This document shows positions 1 to 5,741 of a stretch of 7,529 nucleotides of DNA, in pieces (position 1 is the first letter of the stretch; each line of letters begins with the position of its first letter). Origin of the DNA: Thermoanaerobaculia bacterium (GTDB lineage Bacteria; Acidobacteriota; Thermoanaerobaculia; Multivoradales; UBA5704); contig JAICSG010000176.1 in NCBI GenBank assembly GCA_025937035.1, positions 1 through 7,529 of the forward strand. Direction: 5' to 3'. Below the pieces are notes generated by a model. That model saw only the letters and a list, made by a program, of their open reading frames with translations. It ran no database searches and was not told the origin of the DNA. A program made the translations under genes and the position numbers.

Positions 1-34
1 ACTCAAGCAGACAAGATGGCTCTGGATGAGCGAT

Positions 35-247
35 CTAAACCTTTATGAAGATCCGCCGCCGGTACAGGATCGCCATCAACCCCCACCACAGAGCCAGAAA
101 CGCCAGCGCCCAGGCGAGCGAGGTGACGTAGTCCGGCAGCCAAGCGGCGAAGAGGTGACGGTAGAGCCATTGTTGCAGGGTTACCGTCCCGCCCCCCTCC
201 GCCGTATGGATCAGATAGAGGATCTTGGCGCCGTGGCCTCTCGCCGT
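35..247 (-). pseudogene. C-terminal remnant of a DUF5009/HGSNAT-like membrane acyltransferase
   Basis: The minus-strand frame ending at a TAG (35-37) encodes about 65 residues that look like the end of a heparan-alpha-glucosaminide N-acetyltransferase-like (DUF5009 type) membrane protein. It starts near GHGAKILYLIH, continues with LQQWLYRHLFAAWL, then a final hydrophobic helix (about YVTSLAWALAFLALWWGLMA), and ends in the basic tail LYRRRIFIKV. Members of this family are normally several hundred residues with many membrane helices. Here the upstream part is missing: beyond about 247 the frame becomes Arg/Gly/Pro-rich and low in hydrophobicity, and the complete M28 peptidase gene begins at 285. 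I see no ATG, GTG or TTG in this frame that would give a sensible start before the helix. It is therefore most likely a truncated, non-functional remnant left by a deletion or rearrangement, or an assembly join. The family call comes from memory of the C-terminal pattern. The left boundary of homology is approximate. Confidence 0.55.
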
Positions 248-284
248 GGGGGTTCCTCGACCACGGTCGCCGGTCTCCCTCCGG

Positions 285-1922
285 TTACCGGGCCGCCGGC
301 GATCCCGCCTCCGCGTAGCGGCGGAAGAAGGAGTCCGGCTTCCAGGCGGGCCGTTTCGGATTATCGGCGACCTCGAGGAGGAGCCGGCGCGTGATCTCCT
401 CGTAGAGGGCGGCGGCGCCGAGGTCGACGTGCTGCTTCAGATCGTCCGAAGGCGCGTGGTAGTGCTTGGTGAGCCAATCCTTGAAGATCGCCCGCTCGGG
501 TGTGTCGAGCTCGGCGCTGACGCTCATGATCAGCGACGGGACGCCGTGGAGGATGAAGTTGTATTGATCGCTGCGGATGAAAATGTTGCGCAGCGGCTCG
601 GGGTCGGGGATCGGCTTGACGCCCACGGAGCGCGCGATGGCGGAGGCCCGGTCGCCGAGATCGGACTCCGCGAGCCCTTCGATCTGGAGGACCTTGAGCG
701 GGACGATCGGCAGGAACATGTCGACGTTGATGTCCGCCACGATCGATTTAAGATCGACCGTCGGGTGCGCGGTAAAATATTTCGATCCCAAGAGCCCCTT
801 CTCTTCCGCGGTGACGAAGAGGAAGAGGATCGAGCGGCGCGGTTGCTCCGGATGAGGGCCCTTTCGGCTCGCCGCCAGGTTGGCCGCGATGTCCAGCAGC
901 AGGGCGCTCCCGGAGCCGTCGTCCATGGCGCCGTTGTAGATGCGGTCGCCGTCGATGGGCGCGCCGATGCCGATGTGATCGACGTGCGCGGAGAGGACGA
1001 CCATCTCCTTCTTGAGGGTTGGGTCCGAGCCCGGGAGCCGGGCGGCGATGTTGGCCGATTCGAGCTCGACGTGCTTGATGGTGGCGTGCGCCCGGAGCGA
1101 CACGGGGAGGGGGAACCGCGGCAGGGGCTTGCGGTCCTTGCCGAGCGCGGCGATCTCCGCGAAGGTGTGGCCGGAGCCGGCGAAGAGCTTCTCGGCCTGC
1201 GCGGGGTTGAACGTCAGGAACGTCTCGAGCCCCGCGGTCTCGTTGAATTCGGGATCGGCCAGGCTCATGGAGGGATGGGTGCGGTTGGCCGACGTCCGGG
1301 CCCAGGGGATGTCCATGGAGGCGGGGTTCGGGATGGTGATGATGCCGATGGCCCCGGCGGCGTGGAGGGCCTTCCAGCGCTCGACGAGCGTCTGATGGTG
1401 AGAGGCCAGGGGGCCCGGGATCGTCTCGGGGGAGCCGGCGAGGTAGACGGCGATCTTCCCCTTGAGGTCGAGGCCGGCGAGGTCGTCGAAGCCTTTCTCG
1501 GGCACCTGCAGCCCGTAGCCCGTGAAGACCAGGGGCGCCGTGATCTCTTCGGGGGCGAGGTTGGCGCGGGTGCCGAAGATGGCGTCCTCGCCGAGGGTGA
1601 GGGGCTCTGCCTTGCCGTCGCGCACGAGCGCGACCGAGGAGTGGCTCTCGTCGATCTGGCGCTGGACGAATTTGACGGGCTGGTAGAAGCCGTTGCTGCC
1701 GGCCGGCTCCAGGCCGTCCTTGGTGAGCTGGTCGACGATGTAGGCCTCGGCCTTGCGCAGGCCGGGACTCCCCGTCTCGCGCCCTTCCATGTTGTCGTCC
1801 GCCAGGACCTGGACGTGCTTCCACCAGGTCTTGCCGTCGAAGTGTCCGGAGGTGGATGGAGCGGCGAGCAGGCTCGTCGCCAGGGCGGAGGTCGCGGCGA
1901 ACAGCAGCAGGGTCGAGCGCAT
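285..1922 (-). CDS. Secreted M28 family zinc metallopeptidase with PA-like insert
   Basis: This 545-residue protein is a predicted exported aminopeptidase-type enzyme of the M28 family, which uses two zinc ions to cleave N-terminal residues or short peptides. Residues 1-21 form a Sec signal (MRSTLLLFAATSALATSLLA). A region around 115-215 (LVFTGYGLQVPE, LDLKGKIAVYL, AAGAIGIITI) fits the PA domain often inserted in bacterial M28 enzymes. The catalytic domain keeps the expected residues: H313 and D315 in SAHVDHIG, bridging D334 in YNGAMDDGSG, general base E373 and ligand E374 in TAEEKGLLGS, D401 in NVDMF, and ligand H489 in HYHAPSDD. So it looks active. The ATG start has a strong GGGAGG Shine-Dalgarno 6 nt upstream. 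The gene is divergent from sulfatase-like gene 1 across 92 bp, and its stop lies just before the acyltransferase remnant. Exact substrate is unknown; dipeptidase or aminopeptidase specificity cannot be read from sequence. Confidence 0.93.
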   Translation of the reverse strand: MRSTLLLFAATSALATSLLAAPSTSGHFDGKTWWKHVQVLADDNMEGRETGSPGLRKAEAYIVDQLTKDGLEPAGSNGFYQPVKFVQRQIDESHSSVALVRDGKAEPLTLGEDAIFGTRANLAPEEITAPLVFTGYGLQVPEKGFDDLAGLDLKGKIAVYLAGSPETIPGPLASHHQTLVERWKALHAAGAIGIITIPNPASMDIPWARTSANRTHPSMSLADPEFNETAGLETFLTFNPAQAEKLFAGSGHTFAEIAALGKDRKPLPRFPLPVSLRAHATIKHVELESANIAARLPGSDPTLKKEMVVLSAHVDHIGIGAPIDGDRIYNGAMDDGSGSALLLDIAANLAASRKGPHPEQPRRSILFLFVTAEEKGLLGSKYFTAHPTVDLKSIVADINVDMFLPIVPLKVLQIEGLAESDLGDRASAIARSVGVKPIPDPEPLRNIFIRSDQYNFILHGVPSLIMSVSAELDTPERAIFKDWLTKHYHAPSDDLKQHVDLGAAALYEEITRRLLLEVADNPKRPAWKPDSFFRRYAEAGSPAAR

Positions 1923-1928
1923 GAGGAG

Positions 1929-1934
1929 CCTCCC
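1929..1934 (-). promoter_or_regulatory. Ribosome-binding site of the M28 peptidase
   Basis: The minus strand reads GGGAGG here, a near-consensus Shine-Dalgarno, followed by 6 nt (CTCCTC) and then ATG at 1920-1922. This fixes the start of the peptidase gene and agrees with the signal peptide at its N-terminus. Confidence 0.75.
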
Positions 1935-2001
1935 GTGTCAAAAGTCGGGGGGAAGCATAGCAGGGGGGAGCCTGCGCCTGTAGTAGCATCTCCCCTCCGC
2001 T

Positions 2002-2005
2002 GGAG
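2002..2005 (+). promoter_or_regulatory. Ribosome-binding site supporting a GTG start
   Basis: GGAG lies 9 nt before the GTG at 2015-2017. No ATG or other start close by gives a complete lipoprotein signal, so this site supports GTG as the real start of sulfatase-like gene 1. Confidence 0.65.
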
Positions 2006-2014
2006 ACGCGATTC

Positions 2015-3463
2015 GTGCCGCCTAAACACTTCAAAATCTTCTGGGTTCTCCTCGTCCTCCTGCTCGCCGCCTGCCGGGGCAAGGAGCCCGGGAAGAGCTC
2101 TTCACTCTCCGCTCCCCACCCGCCGCGCCGGGTCTTCTTCATCACCGTGGACACCCTGCGGGCCGATCACATGAGCCTGTACGGCTACCCGCGCGCCACC
2201 ACCCCTGACCTCCAGAAGCTGGCCGCCACCGGGGTGACGTTCGACCGCGCCATCACCCAGTGGCCGAAGACGGGGAGCTCGTTCGCGGCCATGTTCACCG
2301 GGCTCTATCCGCACACGACGGGGCTCACTCACAAGGCGGCGCTGCGCATCCCGGCCCCCTATCTGACCCTTCCCGAGTTTTTCAAGGAGCAGGGATATCA
2401 GACGGTCGGCGTGGTCTCGAACGCCGTGCTGGCGGCCAGCCTGGGGTGGAATACCGGCTTCGACGAATTCAAGGAGACCTGGGGAGGCGGCGAGTTTCCG
2501 GACGATCCCAAGCTGTTCCGCCCCCTGGCCGCCGCGCCCAGGGTGAACGCGCTCGCCGTGCCGCTGCTTCAGAAGTACGCCAAGGCGGACCGCCTGTTCG
2601 CCTGGATCCACTACTCGGACCCGCACGCCCCGTACATCCTGCCGGAAGGGGAGAAGAACCCGTTCCTGGGCGACGCCGTCTACAACGGCCCGGGCGACCG
2701 GGAGATCCCCCGGCGGCTGGTCAACCGGGGGTACGCGCTGGAAGGGCACACCGATCTCAAGTTCTACGTGGCCCAGTACGACGCCAACGTCCTGCTGACC
2801 GACCGCTACATCCGGAAGCTGCTCGACGAGATGCGCTCGCTGGGGCTTCTGGAGGACAGCCTGATCGTCTTCGCCGCCGATCACGGCGAGGAGCTGGGGG
2901 AGCACAACTCCTGGTTCGAGCACGGGCCGCTCCCCTACAACACCACTGGCCACGTCCCCCTCTTCTTCGTCATGGACGGCCTCGCGGCCGGCCGGCGGAT
3001 CGACCGCCCCGTGGAGCTGATCGACCTCTATCCCACCCTGCGCGACGCGGTGGCCCCGGACCGCCAGATCGAGGGGCTGGAGGGGCACAGCCTCTGGCCG
3101 TTCCTGCGGCGGGAGAAGCCCGATCCCAAGGCCACGGACGTCTTCCGCCAGGCGTTCCTGGAGGCCGGGAACCGGCCCAACCTCTATCACAGCGTCCAGG
3201 AGGGGACCTGGAAGCTCGTCTTCAACTCCGGGGGCAAGAATTCCCGGGCGGCCGATTCGCCCACCGGGGGCTTCGAGCTCTACGACCTCTCCAGGGACCC
3301 GCTGGAGATGAGCAACCTCGCCGCCAGTAAGACCGAGGAGGTCCGCCGGCTCCGGAAGGATCTGGTGGCCTGGATGCAGAAAGCCCGGTCGGCGGGGGAT
3401 GAGGACGAGGTGAACGGCGAGACGGAGCGGGCTTTGAAGGCGTTGGGGTATGTGGGGAACTGA
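2015..3463 (+). CDS. Sulfatase-like lipoprotein 1 (alkaline phosphatase superfamily, Thr at nucleophile site)
   Basis: This 482-residue protein begins at GTG with a lipoprotein signal (FWVLLVLLLAAC, lipidated Cys20), so it should be membrane-anchored outside the cytoplasm. The fold signature is that of sulfatases: VDTLRAD (D46, R49, D51) starts the metal site, SDPHAPY supplies H204, ADHGEELGEH supplies D289-H290, and H303 follows in FEHGP. The C-terminal subdomain (about 390-460) has the usual GTWKLVF and ELYDLSRDP patterns, and the protein ends in ALKALGYVGN. Classical sulfatases need C/S-x-P-x-R for formylglycine. The aligned stretch here is T86-G-S-S-F90, counted back from the conserved TG (95-96): the nucleophile position is threonine, and both the Pro and the Arg are absent. 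Threonine is the nucleophile in superfamily relatives that act on phosphodiesters, such as LtaS, EptA and NPP enzymes. The substrate could therefore be a phosphate ester, or transfer could occur; this is inference. It converges with the SGNH gene with an 8-bp gap. Confidence 0.88.
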   Translation: MPPKHFKIFWVLLVLLLAACRGKEPGKSSSLSAPHPPRRVFFITVDTLRADHMSLYGYPRATTPDLQKLAATGVTFDRAITQWPKTGSSFAAMFTGLYPHTTGLTHKAALRIPAPYLTLPEFFKEQGYQTVGVVSNAVLAASLGWNTGFDEFKETWGGGEFPDDPKLFRPLAAAPRVNALAVPLLQKYAKADRLFAWIHYSDPHAPYILPEGEKNPFLGDAVYNGPGDREIPRRLVNRGYALEGHTDLKFYVAQYDANVLLTDRYIRKLLDEMRSLGLLEDSLIVFAADHGEELGEHNSWFEHGPLPYNTTGHVPLFFVMDGLAAGRRIDRPVELIDLYPTLRDAVAPDRQIEGLEGHSLWPFLRREKPDPKATDVFRQAFLEAGNRPNLYHSVQEGTWKLVFNSGGKNSRAADSPTGGFELYDLSRDPLEMSNLAASKTEEVRRLRKDLVAWMQKARSAGDEDEVNGETERALKALGYVGN

Positions 3464-3471
3464 CTGAGGGC

Positions 3472-4644
3472 CTACGGCTTCGTCTGCCCGAAATTCGCCG
3501 CCAGGATCGCCAGGTCCAGCCCGTCGATCGTACCGTCGTTATTGAAATCGGCCGCCGCGCTGTAGCTGGCCGTGCCGCGCAGGGCTCCGAAGTGGAGGCC
3601 GAAGAGGACGAGGTCGGTGCCGTCCACCCGGTTGTCGCCGTTCACGTCTCCCTGCAGCCCGGAGGTGGACCCCTGGATGGTGAATTTGGCGAGCTGCCGG
3701 TTGATCGCGTTCGGCGGATTGGCGAGGTCGCGCGAGCTCAATCCCACGGTCACGCTGCCGCTCAAGGGGGTGGGAGACTGGTAGGTGAGGGTGGCGTGGA
3801 GCGCCGTCCCCTGTGGCGTGGCGGTCACCTGCTGGCCGTTGACCAGCAGGAAGGTGCTCGCGAGGTCGATGCCGGCGCCGAAGTCCCAGACGTCCACCCG
3901 GATCGTGGCGTCCGGCTTGATGTTGGTGGCGCCGTCGACCGGATTGATGATGCCGGGGACGGGCGAGACCATGTCGATCCCCTGGATCACGTTGTAGAAG
4001 ACCCGCGCCAGGATGTCGTACCCGGCGGCGTTGGGGTGCCCCACGTGGTCGTCCGGGGCGTTGCTGTAGAAGCCGCTGAAGAGGTTCGGCAGGTTGCGGA
4101 AGACCTCGTTGGGATCGGCCTCCTTCCGCCCGCGCACCCCCGCGAGGTTGCGGATGCGCCCGTTGAGCTGGTCGGTCAGCAGGTTGTCGGCATCGACCTT
4201 GGCGCTCGGCGGACGGGGGATCACCGTGGCGTGGATCACGCTGAGGCCGAGCGCCTCCGCCTTGCCGGCCATGGTGTCCAGGTTGAAGATGGTCGTCTCC
4301 ATCGAGATCGACTTGTTGATGTCGTTCGTCCCCTCCATCAGGATCAGGACGTCCCCCGGCTTGGCTTGGTCCGTGGTGAAAACACCGTCGATGCGCGTCA
4401 GACCGTCGGGGGTCTTCTCCCCGGGGTTACCCTCGTTTTTGACCGTGGCGTTGACGCCGGCCGTCACGAGGAGCGACTGGAGGCGCGGGGGGTATCCCGT
4501 CTCGGTCCGCGCCGGGTCGTCCCCGACGCCTTTCGTGATGCTGTCGCCGAAGGCGATGTAGGTCTTCGACGTCGTCTGCGCCGAGGCGAGCATCGGGAGG
4601 GCGCCCAGCAGGAGGGCGGCGGAGGCGGCGAGCTGGAATCTCAC
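3472..4644 (-). CDS. Secreted SGNH/GDSL hydrolase with Ig-like domain and C-terminal dockerin
   Basis: This 390-residue protein is a predicted exported esterase or deacetylase. Residues 1-22 are a Sec signal ending in ASA. The SGNH domain (about 27-225) shows block I with nucleophile S35 in AFGDSITKG, a Gly around G72 in NEGNPG, block III GTND (N107), and block V in DDHVGHPNAAGY with H203. An Ig-like segment follows (about 228-323, PVDGATNIKPDATIRVDVWD), then two calcium-loop repeats typical of type I dockerins. Repeat 1 has D333, N335, D337, D341 and D344; repeat 2 has D366, N368, D370, D374 and D377. Each is followed by a helix ending in HFG or NFG. In cellulosomes dockerins bind cohesins; no cohesin is visible here, so the pair may instead anchor to a cell-surface partner or just bind calcium. 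The GTG start overlaps the TGA of the upstream gene (GTGA), so the two are probably translationally coupled. Target ester, such as acetylated glycan or lipid, is not determined. Confidence 0.9.
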   Translation of the reverse strand: MRFQLAASAALLLGALPMLASAQTTSKTYIAFGDSITKGVGDDPARTETGYPPRLQSLLVTAGVNATVKNEGNPGEKTPDGLTRIDGVFTTDQAKPGDVLILMEGTNDINKSISMETTIFNLDTMAGKAEALGLSVIHATVIPRPPSAKVDADNLLTDQLNGRIRNLAGVRGRKEADPNEVFRNLPNLFSGFYSNAPDDHVGHPNAAGYDILARVFYNVIQGIDMVSPVPGIINPVDGATNIKPDATIRVDVWDFGAGIDLASTFLLVNGQQVTATPQGTALHATLTYQSPTPLSGSVTVGLSSRDLANPPNAINRQLAKFTIQGSTSGLQGDVNGDNRVDGTDLVLFGLHFGALRGTASYSAAADFNNDGTIDGLDLAILAANFGQTKP

Positions 4645-5687
4645 GGGACGGCTCTCTCCAGGGAGGCCAGAGGGGCCGTGGCCTGCCGCTTGGCGGCCGG
4701 CCAGCGCATCCGGACCTGGTTCCCTTCGAAGGCGACCGCCGGCCGTTCCTGGGCCGAGGCGACCGAGGCCTTGGCCTTCACCCGCCCTTGGGCGTCGAGG
4801 TCGAGGACCGACCAGGAGCGCGGCGCCGCGGCGTCCAGGTAGAGCAGGCGCGTGGGGCCGAGGAAGACGGGGTAGAGCGAGCCCGAGGCCGCGGCGGGGT
4901 GCTCGCCGGTCCAGCCATCCCTTCCGAAACGGGCCATCCGCATCTGATATCCCTGGCCGTCGAACTGGCTCCAGGCGATCAGGGCGCCGCCGTCCGCGGT
5001 GGCGGCGAGAGCGGGGGTGATGTCGGGCACGGAGTTCTTGGTGAGGCGCTGCACCGGCTGCCAGGAGTCCCCCTGCCGGCGAGCCCAGACGATCTCGTCG
5101 TCCTGGCCGTCGAAGGCGCTCCAGGTGAGCAGCCAGGAGCCGTCGGCGAGCACGGCGCCGGCCAGGGCGAGCTGGCTGCCGGGGCCCGGGAAGGAGACCC
5201 GCTCGGGGGTCTGCCAGCGCTTGCCCGTCCAGAGGGAGACGCGCACGGAGAGGGTGCGGTCGCCGTCCCCCTCCAGCCAGGCGATGCCGGCCAGCCGGCC
5301 GCCGTCCACCAGGAGCACGGGGCCGCGGCGCTGTTTCCCTTCCTGGCCTGGGGGCTCAGCCATCGGCCGGGAGGCGGTGTCGTTGCCCCGCAGCAGGAAG
5401 AGCTTGCGCCCGCCGGTGGCATCCGGCACACTGCCGGCCGCCACCCAGCCGCCGTCGATCGCCGCGAAGGCGGAGACCTCGGCCCGCTCCGGGAGCGCCA
5501 CGGAGAGCGCGCGGCCCCCCGGCAGCTCGATCCGGACGCTGTTGTCCGCCGACGCCACCGGGAGCAGCGTCAGGGCGTCATTGCCGCGAAATGCCTGCAA
5601 CGGCTCGTCCTGGCCGAGGGCGGGGACGGCGAAGCAGAGGAGGAGGGTGAAAGCTCCTCCCAGGCGGCGGAGGGTTGGCATGCGCAC
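4641..5687 (-). CDS. Secreted protein with propeller-like repeats, function unknown
   Basis: This 348-residue protein has a Sec signal (about residues 1-25, LLLCFAVPALGQ). I do not recognise a named family. Three similar stretches spaced about 50 residues apart suggest blades of a beta-propeller: IAWLEGDGDRTLSVRVSLW (135-153), LLTWSAFDGQDDEIVWARR (186-204) and LIAWSQFDGQGYQMRMARF (236-254). Each is followed by a W-containing strand (GKRWQTPERVS, GDSWQPVQRLT, GRDGWTGEHPA). The W-S-x-F-D-G-Q motif is shared exactly by the last two. Such repeats resemble BNR/exo-sialidase-type or YncE-type propellers, but no catalytic set is evident, so a binding or scaffold role is as likely as an enzymatic one. 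It is the first gene of a two-gene operon with the dockerin-bearing SGNH hydrolase, overlapping it by 4 bp, which suggests the two products work together. GTG at 5685-5687 is preferred over the in-frame ATG at 5679-5681 because of the better-placed AGGA. Confidence 0.8.
   Translation of the reverse strand: MRMPTLRRLGGAFTLLLCFAVPALGQDEPLQAFRGNDALTLLPVASADNSVRIELPGGRALSVALPERAEVSAFAAIDGGWVAAGSVPDATGGRKLFLLRGNDTASRPMAEPPGQEGKQRRGPVLLVDGGRLAGIAWLEGDGDRTLSVRVSLWTGKRWQTPERVSFPGPGSQLALAGAVLADGSWLLTWSAFDGQDDEIVWARRQGDSWQPVQRLTKNSVPDITPALAATADGGALIAWSQFDGQGYQMRMARFGRDGWTGEHPAAASGSLYPVFLGPTRLLYLDAAAPRSWSVLDLDAQGRVKAKASVASAQERPAVAFEGNQVRMRWPAAKRQATAPLASLERAVP
4656..4659 (-). promoter_or_regulatory. Ribosome-binding site inside the upstream gene, for the SGNH hydrolase
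   Basis: Minus-strand GGAG (in TGGAGAGAGC) lies 11 nt before the GTG at 4642-4644, within the last codons of the propeller-like gene. The site plus the GTGA stop/start overlap supports GTG as the start and translational coupling. Confidence 0.55.
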
Positions 5688-5695
5688 GTGGAGTA

Positions 5696-5699
5696 TCCT
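5696..5699 (-). promoter_or_regulatory. Ribosome-binding site choosing GTG over ATG for the propeller-like gene
   Basis: Minus-strand AGGA is followed by 8 nt and the GTG at 5685-5687. The in-frame ATG two codons later would be 14 nt away, which is too far for good initiation. The start therefore is probably GTG, although the protein differs only by two residues. Confidence 0.5.
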
Positions 5700-5723
5700 A
5701 CCGCAGATCTGGAACCCCCCGCC

Positions 5724-5731
5724 GGAGGGAG
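5724..5731 (+). promoter_or_regulatory. Ribosome-binding site supporting a TTG start
   Basis: GGAGGGAG lies 10 nt before TTG at 5742-5744. The reading frame stays open far upstream, but upstream residues are not like the family; starting at TTG gives a clean lipoprotein signal (PLRKVYK, hydrophobic core, ATGC). This site is the main reason for choosing TTG. Confidence 0.65.
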
Positions 5732-5741
5732 AAATTCCGCT

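Larger units (their letters stand above)
1923..2014. promoter_or_regulatory. Divergent intergenic region between M28 peptidase and sulfatase-like gene 1
   Basis: This 92-bp spacer must hold the start signals for both divergent genes unless they are transcribed from inside each other. On the minus strand an extended -10-like TGCTATGCT lies about 30 bp before the M28 ATG, without a convincing -35. On the plus strand no good sigma-70 pair is visible. Runs of G (six or so) occur twice. Only the ribosome-binding sites at both ends are convincing; promoter placement is a guess. Confidence 0.35.
5688..5741. promoter_or_regulatory. Short divergent spacer between the propeller-like operon and sulfatase-like gene 2
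   Basis: Only 54 bp separate the two divergent starts, so promoters of the two units must overlap or lie within coding sequence. I see no clear -35/-10 pair on either strand. The spacer holds the two ribosome-binding sites and little else, so coordinated expression of both sides is likely. Confidence 0.35.

Noticed and set aside
1936..1941. Consensus TTGACA on the minus strand as a -35 for the M28 gene
   Set aside because: It sits only about 14 nt before the ATG, next to the ribosome site; a matching -10 would fall inside the coding sequence and none is seen there.
225..2174. Long plus-strand open frame (649 codons) opposite the M28 peptidase
   Set aside because: It is antisense to a gene with a full set of M28 catalytic residues; its product is rich in Arg, Gly, Glu and Val without any motif, as expected from a GC-rich mirror frame.
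3592..4842. Plus-strand open frame opposite the SGNH hydrolase and part of the propeller-like gene
   Set aside because: Low-complexity Gly/Val/Arg composition, no start context, and opposite a gene with clear SGNH and dockerin motifs.
4788..5741. Upstream extension of sulfatase-like gene 2 to a 809-residue protein
   Set aside because: The extra 318 residues are antisense to the propeller-like gene, show no family similarity, and would bury a clean lipoprotein signal in the middle of the protein.
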